A stretch of DNA of 64,000 nt from Cichorium intybus (Eukaryota > Streptophyta > Magnoliopsida > Asterales > Asteraceae), in contig CM042010.1 in the NCBI GenBank assembly GCA_023525715.1, positions 79,237,894 to 79,301,893 on the forward strand, written 5' to 3'. Shown here one piece after another: positions 1 through 16,340 of the stretch (position 1 is the first letter of the stretch; every line of letters starts with the position of its first letter). Under the pieces are notes generated by a model that worked only from the letters and a program-made list of their open reading frames with translations, did no database searches and had not been told where the DNA came from. The translations under genes were made by a program, and so were the position numbers.

Positions 1-3000
1 ATGTTCTATAACCATAACAACCCTTCATAATGGTCCATAACCCATACAAACCTTCAAAATAGTCCATAATCCATCACAACCCTTCATAATTAACCATAAC
101 CTATCACAACCCTTCATAATGGTCCATAACCCTTTATAATGGTCCATAATGCATTACAACCTTGATAATGGTCCGTAACCCATCACAACCCTTTATAATG
201 GTCCATAACCCATCACAAACCTTCATAATTGAGCATAACCCATCACAACCCTTCATAATGGTCCAAAACCTAGCACAACCCTTTCTATGGTCCATAACCC
301 ATCGCAACCCTGCATAATGTTCTATAACCATAACAACCCTTCATAATGGTCCATAACCCATACAAACCTTCAAAATAGTCCATAATCCATCACAACCCTT
401 CATAATTAACCATAACCTATCACAACCCTTCATAATGGTCCATAACCCATTATAACCCTTTATAATGGTCCATAATGCATTACAACCTTCATAATGGTCC
501 GTAACCCATCACAACCCTTTATAATGGTCCATAACCCATCACAAACCTTCATAATTGAGCATAACCCATCACAACCCTTCATAATGGTCCAAAACCCAGC
601 ACAACCCTTTCTATGGTCCATAACCCATCACAACCTTTCATAATTGACCAGAACCTATCACAACCCTTCATAATGGTCAATAACCCATCATAATCCTTCA
701 AAATGGTCTATAACCAATCACAACCTTCATAATAGTCCATAACCCATACAACCCTTCGTAATAGTCCATAACCTATGACAACCATTTCTAATGGTGCATA
801 ATCCATCCAACCCTTGATAATTGAACATAACCACTCACAACCCTTCATAATGGTCCATAACCCAGCACAACCCATTCAATGGTTCATAACCCTTCATAAT
901 TGACCATAACCCATCACAAACGTTCATATGGTCCATAACCCAGCACAACCCTTTCTATGGTCCATAACCCATCACAACCCTTCATAATTAACCATAACCC
1001 ATGACAACCCTTCATAGTGGTCCATAACCCATTGCAACCCTGCATAATAGTCCATAACCATAACAACCGTTCATAATAGTCCATAACCTATACAACCCTT
1101 CATAATGGTCCATAACCTATACAACGCTTCATAATGGTCCATAACCCATCACAACCCTTAATAATTGACCATAACCCATCACAACCCTTCATAACGTCCA
1201 AAACCCAACACAACCCTTTCAATGGTCCATAACCCATACAAACCTTCATAATGGTCCATAACCCATCACAACCTTCATAATAGTACATAACCTATACAAC
1301 CATTCAAAACGGTCCATAACCCATCACATCCCTTTCTAATGGTCAATAACCCATCATAACCCTTTCTATGGTCCAAAACCCATCGCAACCCTGCATAATG
1401 TTCTATAACCATAACAACCCTTCATAATGGTCCATAACCCATACAAACCTTCAAAATAGTCCATAATCCATCACAACCCTTCATAATTAACCATAACCTA
1501 TCACAACCCTTCATAATGGTCCATAACCAATTATAACCCTTTATAATGGTCCATAATGCATTACAACCTTCATAATGGTCCGTAACCCATCACAACCCTT
1601 TATAATGGTCCATAACCCATCACAAACCTTCATAATTGAGCATAACCCATCACAACCCTTCATAATGGTCTAAAACCCAACACAACCCTTTCTATGGTCC
1701 ATAACCCATCACAACCTTTCATAATTAACCAGAACCTATCACAACCCTTCATAATGGTCAATAACCCATCATAATCCTTCAAAATGGTCTATAACCAATC
1801 ACAACCTTCATAATAGTCCATAACCCATACAACCCTTCATAATAGTCCATAACCCATGACAACCATTTCTAATGGTGCATAATCCATCCAACCCTTGATA
1901 ATTGAACATAACCACTCACAACCCTTCATAACGGTTCATAACCCAGCACAACCTTTCAATGGTTCATAACCCTTCATAATTGACCATAACCCATCACAAA
2001 CGTTCATATGGTCCATAACCCAGCACAACCCTTTCTATGGTCCATAACCCATCACAACCCTTCATAATTAACCATAACCTATCACAACCCTTCATAGTGG
2101 TCCATAACCCATTGCAACCCTGCATAATAGTCCATAACCATTACAACCCTTCATAATAGTCCATAACCTATACAACCCTTCATAATGGTCCATAACCTAT
2201 ACAACGCTTCATAATGGTCCATAACCCATCACAACCCTTAATAATTGACCATAACCCATCACAACCCTTCATAACGTCCAAAACCCAACACAACCCTTTC
2301 AATGGTCCATAACCCATACAACCTTCATAATGGTCCATAACCCATCACAACCTTCATAATAGTACATAACCTATACAACCATTCAAAACGGTCCATAACC
2401 CATCACATCGCTTTCTAATGGTCAATAACCCATCATAACCCTTTCTATGGTCCATAACCCATTGCAACCCTGCATAATGTTCTATAACCATAACAACCCT
2501 TCATAATGGTTATAACCCATACAAACCTTCAAAATAGTCCATAATCCATCACAACCCTTCATAATTAACCATAACCTATCACAACCCATCATAATGGTCC
2601 ATAACCCATTATAACCCTTTATAATGGTCCATAATGCATTACAACCTTCATAATGGTCCGGAACCCATCACAACCCTTTATAATGGTCCATAACCCATCA
2701 CAAACCTTCATAATTGAGCATAACCCATCACAACCCTTCATAATGGTCCAAAACCCAACACAACCCTTTCTATGGTCCATAACCCATCACAACCTTTCAT
2801 AATTGACCAGAACCTATCATAACCCTTCATAATGGCCAATAACCCATCATAATCCTTCAAAATGGTCTATAACCAATCACAACCTTCATAATAGTCCATA
2901 ACCCATACAACCCTTCATAATAGTCCATAACCCATGACAACCATTTCTAATGGTGCATAATCCATCCAACCCTTGATAATTGAACATAACCACTCACATC

Positions 3001-6000
3001 CCTTCATAATGGTCCATAACCCAGCACAACCCTTTCAATGGTTCATAACCCTTCATAATTGACCATAACCCATCACAAACGTTCATATGGTCCATAACCC
3101 AGCACAACCCTTTCTATGGTCCATAACCCATCACAACCCTTCATAATTGATAACCCATCACAACCCTTCATAGTGGTCCATAACCCATTGCAACCCTGCA
3201 TAATAGTCCATAACCATAACAACCCTTCATAATAGTCCATAACCTATACAACCCTTCATAATGGTCCATAACCTATACAACGCTTCATAATGGTCCATAA
3301 CCCATCACAACCCTTAATAATTGACCATAACCCACCACAACCCTTCATAACGTCCAAAACCCAACACAACCCTTTCAATGGTCCATAACCCATACAAACC
3401 TTCATAATGGTCCATAACCCATCACAACCTTCATAATAGTACATAACCTATACAACCATTCAAAACGGTCCATAACCTATCACATCCCTTTCTAATGGTC
3501 AATAACCCATCATAACCCTTTCTATGGTCCATAACCCATCGCAACCCTGCATAATGTTCTATAACCATAACAACCCTTCATAATGGTCCATAACCCATAC
3601 AAACCTTCAAAATAGTCCATAATCCATCACAACCCTTCATAATTAACCATAACCTATCACAACCCTTCATAATGGTCCATAACCCTTTATAATGGTCCAT
3701 AATGCATTACAACCTTGATAATGGTCCGTAACCCATCACAACCCTTTATAATGGTCCATAACCCATCACAAACCTTCATAATTGAGCATAACCCATCACA
3801 ACCCTTCATAATGGTCCAAAACCTAGCACAACCCTTTCTATGGTCCATAACCCATCGCAACCCTGCATAATGTTCTATAACCATAACAACCCTTCATAAT
3901 GGTCCATAACCCATACAAACCTTCAAAATAGTCCATAATCCATCACAACCCTTCATAATTAACCATAACCTATCACAACCCTTCATAATGGTCCATAACC
4001 CATTATAACCCTTTATAATGGTCCATAATGCATTACAACCTTCATAATGGTCCGTAACCCATCACAACCCTTTATAATGGTCCATAACCCATCACAAACC
4101 TTCATAATTGAGCATAACCCATCACAACCCTTCATAATGGTCCAAAACCCAGCACAACCCTTTCTATGGTCCATAACCCATCACAACCTTTCATAATTGA
4201 CCAGAACCTATCACAACCCTTCATAATGGTCAATAACCCATCATAATCCTTCAAAATGGTCTATAACCAATCACAACCTTCATAATAGTCCATAACCCAT
4301 ACAACCCTTCGTAATAGTCCATAACCTATGACAACCATTTCTAATGGTGCATAATCCATCCAACCCTTGATAATTGAACATAACCACTAACAACCCTTCA
4401 TAATGGTCCATAACCCAGCACAACCCATTCAATGGTTCATAACCCTTCATAATTGACCATAACCCATCACAAACGTTCATATGGTCCATAACCCAGCACA
4501 ACCCTTTCTATGGTCCATAACCCATCACAACCCTTCATAATTAACCATAACCCATGACAACCCTTCATAGTGGTCCATAACCCATTGCAACCCTGCATAA
4601 TAGTCCATAACCATAACAACCGTTCATAATAGTCCATAACCTATACAACCCTTCATAATGGTCCACAACCTATACAACGCTTCATAATGGTCCATAACCC
4701 ATCACAACCCTTAATAATTGACCATAACCCATCACAACCCTTCATAACGTCCAAAACCCAACACAACCCTTTCAATGGTCCATAACCCATACAAACCTTC
4801 ATAATGGTCCATAACCCATCACAACCTTCATAATAGTACATAACCTATACAACCATTCAAAACGGTCCATAACCCATCACATCCCTTTCTAATGGTCAAT
4901 AACCCATCATAACCCTTTCTATGGTCCAAAACCCATCGCAACCCTGCATAATGTTCTATAACCATAAAAACCCTTCATAATGGTCCATAACCCATACAAA
5001 CCTTCAAAATAGTCCATAATCCATCACAACCCTTCATAATTAACCATAACCTATCACAACCCTTCATAATGGTCCATAACCAATTATAACCCTTTATAAT
5101 GGTCCATAATGCATTACAACCTTCATAATGGTCCGTAACCCATCACAACCCTTTATAATGGTCCATAACCCATCACAAACCTTCATAATTGAGCATAACC
5201 CATCACAACCCTTCATAATGGTCTAAAACCCAACACAACCCTTTCTATGGTCCATAACCCATCACAACCTTTCATAATTGACCAGAACCTATCACAACCC
5301 TTCATAATGGTCAATAACCCATCATAATCCTTCAAAATGGTCTATAACCAATCACAACCTTCATAATAGTCCATAACCCATACAACCCTTCATAATAGTC
5401 CATAACCCATGACAACCATTTCTAATGGTGCATAATCCATCCAACCCTTGATAATTGAACATAACCACTCACAACCCTTCATAACGGTCCATAACCCAGC
5501 ACAACCTTTCAATGGTTCATAACCCTTCATAATTGACCATAACCCATCACAAACGTTCATATGGTCCATAACCCAGCACAACCCTTTCTATGGTCCATAA
5601 CCCATCACAACCCTTCATAATTAACCATAACCCATCACAACCCTTCATAGTGGTCCATAACCCATTGCAACCCTGCATAATAGTCCATAACCATTACAAC
5701 CCTTCATAATAGTCCATAACCTATACAACCCTTCATAATGGTCTATAACCTATACAACGCTTCATAATGGTCCATAACCCATCACAACCCTTAATAATTG
5801 ACCATAACCCATCACAACCCTTCATAACGTCCAAAACCCAACACAACCCTTTCAATGGTCCATAACCCATACAACCTTCATAATGGTCCATAACCCATCA
5901 CAACCTTCATAATAGTACATAACCTATACAACCATTCAAAACGGTCCATAACCCATCACATCCCTTTCTAATGGTCAATAACCCATCATAACCCTTTCTA

Positions 6001-7110
6001 TGGTCCATAACCCATCGCAACCCTGCATAATGTTCTATAACCATAACAACCCTTCATAATGGTCCATAACCTATACAAACCTTCAAAATAGTCCATAATC
6101 CATCACAACCCTTCATAATTAACCATAACCTATCACAACCCTTCATAATGGTCCATAACCCATTATAACCCTTTATAATGGTCCATAATGCATTACAACC
6201 TTCATAATGGTCCGGAACCTATCACAACCCTTTATAATGGTCCATAACCCATCACAAACCTTCATAATTGAGCATAACCCATCACAACCCTTCATAATGG
6301 TCCAAAACCCAGCACAACCCTTTCTATGGTCCATAACCCATCACAAACTTTCATAATTGACCAGAACCTATCACAACCCTTCATAATGGTCAATAACCCA
6401 TCATAATCCTTCAAAATGGTCTATAACCAATCACAACCTTCATAATAGTCCATAACCCATACAACCCTTCATAATAGTCCATAACCCATGACAACCATTT
6501 CTAATGGTGCATAATCCATCCAACCTTTGATAATTGAACATAACCACTCACATCCCTTCATAATGGTCCATAACCCAGCACAACCCTTTCAATGGTTCAT
6601 AACCCTTCATAATTGACCATATCCCATCACAAACGTTCATATGGTCCATAACCCAGCACAACCCTTTCTATGGTCCATAACCCATCACAACCCTTCATAA
6701 TTAACCATAACCCATCACAACCCTTCATAGTGGTCCATAACCCATTGCAACCCTGCATAATAGTCCATAACCATTACAACCCTTCATAATAGTCCATAAC
6801 CTATACAACCCTTCATAATGGTCCATAACCTATACAACGCTTCATAATGGTCCCTAACCCATCACAACCCTTAATAATTGACCATAACCCATCACAACCC
6901 TTCACAACGTCCAAAACCCAACACAACCCTTTCAATGGTCCATAACCCATACAAACCTTCATAATGGTCCATAACCCATCACAACCTTCATAATAGTACA
7001 TAACCTATACAACCATTCAAAACGGTCCATAACCTATCACATCCCTTTCTAATGGTCAATAACCCATCATAACCCTTTCTATGGTCCATAACCCATCGTA
7101 ACCCTGCATA
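1..7110. repeat. Satellite block I: two copies of a 3.55 kb multi-HOR segment
   Basis: Positions 1-3553 and 3554-7110 are tandem copies. Each holds a short 316 bp unit followed by three HORs of about 1080 bp. Private variants recur at a constant offset of 3553: CTTCGTAATAG at about 757 and 4310, ACCAATTATAACC at about 1527 and 5080, and the HOR starts 317/3870, 1398/4951 and 2477/6030. The first copy lacks a few bases near 3149, so the final unit is 1077 bp in copy one and 1081 bp in copy two. This is a second-level duplication above the HOR. Confidence 0.9.
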
Positions 7111-10100
7111 ATGTTCTATAACCATAACAACCCTTCATAATGGTCCATAACCCATACAAACCTTCAAAATAGTCCATAATCCATCACAACCCTTCATAAT
7201 TAACCATAACCTATCACAACCCTTCATAATGGTCCATAACCCATTATAACCCTTTATAATGGTCCATAATGCATTACAACCTTCATAATGGTCCGTAACC
7301 CATCACAACCCTTTATAATGGTCCATAACCCATCACAAACCTTCATAATTGAGCATAACCCATCACAACCCTTCATAATGGTCCAAAATCCAGCACAACC
7401 CTTTCTATGGTCCATAACCCATCACAACCTTTCATAATTGACCAGAACCTATCACAACCCTTCATAATGGTCAATAACCCATCATAATCCTTCAAAATGG
7501 TCTATAACCAATCACAACCTTCATAATAGTCCATAACCCATACAACCTTTCATAATAGTCCATAAACCATGACAACCATTTCTAATGGTGCATAATCCAT
7601 CCAACCCTTGATAATTGAACATAACCACTCACAACCCTTCATAATGGTCCATAACCCAGCACAACCCTTTCAATGGTTCATAACCCTTCATAACCCATCA
7701 TAATTGACCATAACCCATAACAAACTTTCATATGGTCCATAACCCAGCACAACCCTTTCTATGGTCCATAACCCATCACAACCCTTCATAATTAACCATA
7801 ACCCATCACAACCCTTCATAGTGGTCCATAACCCATTGCAACCCTGCATAATAGTCCATAACCATTACAACCCTTCATAATAGTCCATAACCTATACAAC
7901 CCTTCATAATGGTCCATAACCTATACAACGCTTCATAATGGTCCATAACCCATCACAACCCTTAATAATTGACCATAACCCATCACAACCCTTCATCACG
8001 TCCAAAACCCAACACAACCCTTTCAATGGTCCATAACCTGTACAAACCTTTATAATGGTCCATAACCCATCACAACCTTCATAATAGTACATAACCTATA
8101 CAACCATTCAAAACGGTCCATAACCTATCACAACCCTTCATAATGGTCCGTAACCCATTATAACCCTTTATAATGGTCCATAATGCATTACAACCTTCAT
8201 AATGGTCCGGAACCCATCACAACCCTTTATAATGGTCCATAACCCATCACAAACCTTCATAATTGAGCATAACCCATCACAACCCTCCATAATGGTCCAA
8301 AACCCAGCACAACCCTTTCTATGGTCCATAACCCATCACAACCTTTCATAATTGACCAGAACCTATCACAACCCTTCATAATGGTCAATAACCCATCATA
8401 ATCCTTCAAAATGGTCTATAACCAATCACAACCTTCATAATAGTCCATAACCCATACAACCCTTCATAATAGTCCATAACCCATGACAACCATTTCTAAT
8501 GGTGCATAATCCATCCAACCTTTGATAATTGAACATAACCACTCACATCCCTTCATAATGGTCCATAACCCAGCACAACCCTTTCAATGGTTCATAACCC
8601 TTCATAATTGACCATAACCCATCACAAACGTTCATATGGTCCATAACCCAGCACAACCCTTTCTATGGTCCATAACCCATCACAACCCTTCATAATTAAC
8701 CATAACCCATCACAACCCTTCATAGTGGTCCATAACCCATTGCAACCCTGCATAATAGTCCATAACCATTACAACCCTTCATAATAGTCCATAACCTATA
8801 CAACCCTTCACAATGGTCCATAACCTACACAACGCTTCATAATGGTCCATAACCCATCACAACCCTTAATAATTGACCATAACCCATCACAACCTTCATA
8901 ACGTCCAAAACCCAACACAACCCTTTCAATGGTCCATAACCCATACAAACCTTCATAATGGTCCATAACCCATCACAACCTTCATAATAGTACATAACCT
9001 ATACAACCATTCAAAACGGTCCATAACCTATCACATCCCTTTCTAATGGTCAATAACCCATCACAACCCTTCATAACGTCCAAAACCCAACACAACCCTT
9101 TCAATGGTCCATAACCCATACAAACCTTCATAATGGTCCATAACCCATCACAACCTTCATAATAGTCCATAACCTATACAACCATTCAAAACGGTCCATA
9201 ACCTATCACATCCCTTTCTAATGGTCAATAACCCATCATAACCCTTTCTATGGTCCATAACCCATCGCAACCCTACATAATGTTCTATAACCATAACAAC
9301 CCTTCATAATGGTCCATAACCCATACAAACCTTCAAAATAGTCCATAATCCATCACAACCCTTCATAATTAACCATAACCTATCACAACCCTTCATAATG
9401 GTCCATAACCCATTATAACCCTTTATAATGGTCCATAATGCATTACAACCTTCATAATGGTCCGTAACCCATCACAACCCTTTATAATGGTCCATAACCC
9501 ATCACAAACCTTCATAATTGAGCATAACCCATCACAACCCTTCATAATGGTCCAAAACCCAGCACAACCCTTTCTATGGTCCATAACCCATCACAACCTT
9601 TCATAATTGACCAGAACCTATCACAACCCTTCATAATGGTCAATAACCCATCATAATCCTTCAAAATGGTCTATAACCAATCACCACCTTCATAATAGTC
9701 CATAACCCATACAACCCTTCATAATAGTCCATAACCCATGACAACCATTTCTAATGGTGCATAATCCATCCAACCCTTGATAATTGAACATAACCACTCA
9801 AAACCCTTCATAATGGTCCACAACCCAGCACAACCCTTTCAATGGTTCATAACCCTTCATAACCCTTCATAATTGACCATAACCCATCACAAACGTTCAT
9901 ATGGTCCATAACCCAGCACAACCCTTTCTATGGTCCATAACCCATCACAACCCTTCATAATTAACCATAACCCATCACAACCCTTCATAGTGGTCCATAA
10001 CCCATTGCAACCCTGCATAATAGTCCATAACCATAACAACCCTTCATAATAGTCCATAACCTATACAACCCTTCATAATGGTCCATAACCTATACAACGC

Positions 10101-13100
10101 TTCATAATGGTCCATAACCCATCACAACCCTTAATAATTGACCATAACCCATCACAACCCTTCATAACTTCCAAAACCCAACACAACCCTTTCAATGGTC
10201 CATAACCCATACAAACCTTCATAATGGTCCATAACCAATCACAACCTTCATAATAGTCCATAACCTATACAACCATTCAAAACGGTCCATAGCCTATCAC
10301 ATCCCTTTCTAATAGTCAATAACCCATCATAACCCTTTCTATGGTCCATAACCCATCGCAACCCTGCATAATGTTCTATAACCATAACAACCCTTCATAA
10401 TGGTCCATAACCCATACAAACCTTCAAAATAGTCCATAATCCATCACAACCCTTCATAATTAACCATAACCTATCACAACCCTTCATAATGGTCCATAAC
10501 CCATTATAACCCTTTATAATGGTCCATAATGCATTACAACCTTCATAATGGTCCGGAACCCATCACAACCCTTTATAATGGTCCATAACCCATCACAAAC
10601 CTTCATAATTGAGCATAACCCATCACAACCCTTCATAATGGTCCAAAACCTAACACAACCCTTTCTATGGTCCATAACCCATCACAACCTTTCATAACTG
10701 ACCAGAACCTATCACAACCCTTCATAATGGCCAATAACCCATCATAATCCTTCAAAATGGTCTATAACCAATCACAACCTTCATAATAGTCCATAACCCA
10801 TACAACCCTTCATAATAGTCCATAACCCATGACAACCATTTCTAATGGTGCATAATCCATCCAACCCTTGATAATTGAACATAACCACTCACATCCCTTC
10901 ATAATGGTCCATAACCCAGCACAACCCTTTCAATGGTTCATAACCCTTCATAATTGACCATAACCCATCATAAACGTTCATATGGTCCATAACCCAGCAC
11001 AACCCTTTCTATGGTCCATAACCCATCACAACCCTTCATAATTAACCATAACCCATCACAACCCTTCATAGTGGTCCATAACCCATTGCAACCCTGCATA
11101 ATAGTCCATAACCATAACAACCCTTCATAATAGTCCATAACCTATACAACCCTTCATAATGGTCCATAACCTATACAACGCTTCATAATGGTCCATAACC
11201 CATCACAACCCTTAATAATTGACCATAACCCATCACAACCCTTCATAACGTCCAAAACCCAACACAACCCTTTCAATGGTCCATAACCCATACAAACCTT
11301 CATAATGGTCCATAACCCATCACAACCTTCATAATAGTACATAACCTATACAACCATTCAAAACGGTCCATAACCTATCACATCCCTTTCTAATGGTCAA
11401 TAACCCATCATAACCCTTTCTATGGTCCATAACCCATCGCAACCCTGCATAATGTTCTATAACCATAACAACCCTTCATAATGGTCCATAACCCATACAA
11501 ACCTTCAAAATAGTCCATAATCCATCACAACCCTTCATAATTAACCATAACCTATCACAACCCTTCATAATGGTCCATAACCCATTATAACCCTTTATAA
11601 TGGTCCATAATGCATTACAACCTTCATAATGGTCCGTAACCCATCACAACCCTTTATAATGGTCCATAACCCATCACAAACCTTCATAATTGAGCATAAC
11701 CCATCACAACCCTTCATAATGGTCCAAAATCCAGCACAACCCTTTCTATGGTCCATAACCCATCACAACCTTTCATAATTGACCAAAACCTATCACAACC
11801 CTTCATAATGGTCAATAACCCATCATAATCCTTCAAAATGGTCTATAACCAATCACAACCTTCATAATAGTCCATAACCCATACAACCTTTCATAATAGT
11901 CCATAAACCATGACAACCATTTCTAATGGTGCATAATCCATCCAACCCTTGATAATTGAACATAACCACTCACAACCCTTCATAATGGTCCATAACCCAG
12001 CACAACCCTTTCAATGGTTCATAACCCTTCATAACCCATCATAATTGACCATAACCCATAACAAACTTTCATATGGTCCATAACCCAGCACAACCCTTTC
12101 TATGGTCCATAACCCATCACAACCCTTCATAATTAACCATAACCCATCACAACCCTTCATAGTGGTCCATAACCCATTGCAACCCTGCATAATAGTCCAT
12201 AACCATAACAACCCTTCATAATAGTCCATAACCTATACAACCCTTCATAATGGTCCATAACCTATACAACGCTTCATATTGGTCCATAACCCATCACAAC
12301 CCTTAATAATTGACCATAACCCATCACAACCCTTCATCACGTCCAAAACCCAACACAACCCTTTCAATGGTCCATAACCTGTACAAACCTTTATAATGGT
12401 CCATAACCCATCACAACCTTCATAATAGTACATAACCTATACAACCATTCAAAACGGTCCATAACCTATCACAACCCTTCATAATGGTCCATAACCCATT
12501 ATAACCCTTTATAATGGTCTATAATGCATTACAACCTTCATAATGGTCCGGAACCCATCACAACCCTTTATAATGGTCCATAACCCATCACAAACCTTCA
12601 TAATTGAGCATAACCCATCACAACCCTCCATAATGGTCCAAAACCCAGCACAACCCTTTCTATGGTCCATAACCCATCACAACCTTTCATAATTGACCAG
12701 AACCTATCACAACCCTTCATAATGGTCAATAACCCATCATAATCCTTCAAAATGGTCTATAACCAATCACAACCTTCATAATAGTACATAACCCATACAA
12801 CCCTTCATAATAGTCCATAACCCATGACAACCATTTCTAATGGTGCATAATCCATCCAACCTTTGATAATTGAACATAACCACTCACATCCCTTCATAAT
12901 GGTCCATAACCCAGCACAACCCTTTCAATGGTTCATAACCCTTCATAATTGACCATAACCCATCACAAACGTTCATATGGTCCATAACCCAGCACAACCC
13001 TTTCTATGGTCCATAACCCATCACAACCCTTCATAATTAACCATAACCCATCACAACCCTTCATAGTGGTCCATAACCCATTGCAACCCTGCATAATAGT

Positions 13101-16100
13101 CCATAACCATTACAACCCTTCATAATAGTCCATAACCTATACAACCCTTCATAATGGTCCATAACCTATACAACGCTTCATAATGGTCCATAACCCATCA
13201 CAACCCTTAATAATTGACCATAACCCATCACAACCTTCATAACGTCCAAAACCCAACACAACCCTTTCAATGGTCCATAACCCATACAAACCTTCATAAT
13301 GGTCCATAACCCATCACAACCTTCATAATAGTACATAACCTATACAACCATTCAAAATGGTCCATAACCTATCACATCCCTTTCTAATGGTCAATAACCC
13401 ATCACAACCCTTCATAACGTCCAAAACCCAACACAACCCTTTCAATGGTCCATAACCCGTACAAACCTTCATAATGGTCGATAACCCATCACAACCTTCA
13501 TAATAGTCCATAACCTATACAACCATTCAAAACGGTCCATAACCTATCACATCCCTTTCTAATGGTCAATAACCCATCATAACCCTTTCTATGGTCCATA
13601 ACCCATCGCAACCCTGCATAATGTTCTATAACCATAACAACCCTTCATAATGGTCCATAACCCATACAAACCTTCAAAATAGTCCATAATCCATCACAAC
13701 CCTTCATAATTAACCATAACCTATCACAACCCTTCATAATGGTCCATAACCCATTATAACCCTTTATAATGGTCCATAATGCATTACAACCTTCATAATG
13801 GTCCGTAACCCATCACAACCCTTTATAATGGTCCATAACCCATCACAAACCTTCATAATTGAGCATAACCCATCACAACCCTTCATAATGGTCCAAAACC
13901 CAGCACAACCCTTTCTATGGTCCATAACCCATCACAACCTTTCATAATTGACCAGAACCTATCACAACCCTTCATAATGGTCAATAACCCATCATAATCC
14001 TTCAAAATGGTCTATAACCAATCACAACCTTCATAATAGTCCATAACCCATACAACCCTTCATAATAGTCCATAACCCATGACAACCATTTCTAATGGTG
14101 CATAATCCATCCAACCCTTGATAATTGAACATAACCACTCACATCCCTTCATAATGGTCCATAACCCAGCACAAACCTTTCAATGGTTCATAACCCTTCA
14201 TAATTGACCATAACCCATCACAAATGTTCATATGGTCCATAACCCAGCACAACCCTTTCTATGGTCCATAACCCATCACAACCCTTCATAATTAACCATA
14301 ACCCATCACAACCCTTCATAGTGGTCCATAACCCATTGCAACCCTGCATAATAGTCCATAACCATAACAACCCTTCATAATAGTCCATAACCTATACAAC
14401 CCTTCATAATGGTCCATAACCTATACAACGCTTCATAATGGTCCATAACCCATCACAACCCTTAATAATTGACCATAACCCATCACAACCCTTCATAACG
14501 TCCAAAACCCAACACAACCCTTTCAATGGTCCATAACCCATACAAACCTTCATAATGGTCCATAACCCATCACAACCTTCATAATAGTCCATAACCTATA
14601 CAACCATTCAAAACGGTCCATAACCTATCACATCCCTTTCTAATGGTGCATAATCCATCCAACCCTTGATAATTGAACATAACCACTCAAAACCCTTCAT
14701 AATGGTCCATAACCCAGCACAACCCTTTCAATGGTTCATAACCCTTCATAACCCTTGATAATTGACCATAACCCATCACAAACGTTCATATGGTCCATAA
14801 CCCAGCACAACCCTTTCTATGGTCCATAACCCATCACAACCCTTCATAATTAACCATAACCCATCACAACCCTTCATACTGGTCCATAACCCATTGCAAC
14901 CCTGCATAATAGTCCATAACCATAACAACCCTTCATAATAGTCCATAACCTATACAACCCTTCATAATGGTCCATAACCTATACAACGCTTCATAATGGT
15001 CCATAACCCATCACAACCCTTAATAATTGACCATAACCCATCACAACCCTTCATAACTTCCAAAACCCAACACAACCCTTTCAATGGTCCATAACCCATA
15101 CAAACCTTCATAATGGTCCATAACCCATCACAACCTTCATAATAGTCCATAACCTATACAACCATTCAAAACGGTCCATAACCTATCACATCCCTTTCTA
15201 ATAGTCAATAACCCATCATAACCCTTTCTATGGTCCATAACCCATCGCAACCCTGCATAATGTTCTATAACCATAACAACCCTTCATAATGGTCCATAAC
15301 CCATACAAACCTTCAAAATAGTCCATAATCCATCACAACCCTTCATAATTAACCATAACCTATCACAACCCTTCATAATGGTCCATAACCCATTATAACC
15401 CTTTATAATGGTCCATAATGCATTACAACCTTCATAATGGTCCGGAACCCATCACAACCCTTTATAATGGTCCATAACCCATCACAAACCTTCATAATTG
15501 AGCATAACCCATCACAACCCTTCATAATGGTCCAAAACCCAACACAACCCTTTCTATGGTCCATAATCCATCACAACCTTTCATAACTGACCAGAACCTA
15601 TCACAACCCTTCATAATGGCCAATAACCCATCATAATCCTTCAAAATGGTCTATAACCAATCACAACCTTCATAATAGTCCATAACCCATACAACCCTTC
15701 ATAATAGTCCATAACCCATGACAACCATTTCTAATGGTGCATAATCCATCCAACCCTTGATAATTGAACATAACCACTCACATCCCTTCATAATGGTCCA
15801 TAACCCAGCACAAACCTTTCAATGGTTCATAACCCTTCATAATTGACCATAACCCATCACAAATGTTCATATGGTCCATAACCCAGCACAACCCTTTCTA
15901 TGGTCCATAACCCATCACAACCCTTCATAATTAACCATAACCCATCACAACCCTTCATAGTGGTCCATAACCCATTGCAACCCTGCATAATAGTCCATAA
16001 CCATAACAACCCTTCATAATAGTCCATAACCTATACAACCCTTCATAATGGTCCATAACCTATACAACGCTTCATAATGGTCCATAACCCATCACAACCC

Positions 16101-16340
16101 TTAATAATTGACCATAACCCATCACAACCCTTCATAACGTCCAAAACCCAACACAACCCTTTCAATGGTCCATAACCCATACAAACCTTCATAATGGTCC
16201 ATAACCCATCACAACCTTCATAATAGTCCATAACCTATACAACCATTCAAAACGGTCCATAACCTATCACATCCCTTTCTAATGGTCAATAACCCATCAT
16301 AACCCTTTCTATGGTCCATAACCCATCACAACCCTGCATA
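7111..16340. repeat. Satellite block II: ~4.34/4.89 kb displaced copies
   Basis: Variants found at 7111-9270 recur 4341 bp downstream, for example GGTCCAAAATCCAGC at 7380 and 11721 and a fused, shortened HOR junction near 8130 and 12470. Variants from about 9.75 to 11.45 kb recur at +4889, for example CATAACTGACC near 10694 and 15583 and HOR starts 10371/15260 and 11452/16341. The change of offset coincides with a junction at about 14640, where TTTCTAATGG runs directly into a later monomer. The copy was therefore rearranged by a further unequal exchange. Confidence 0.8.
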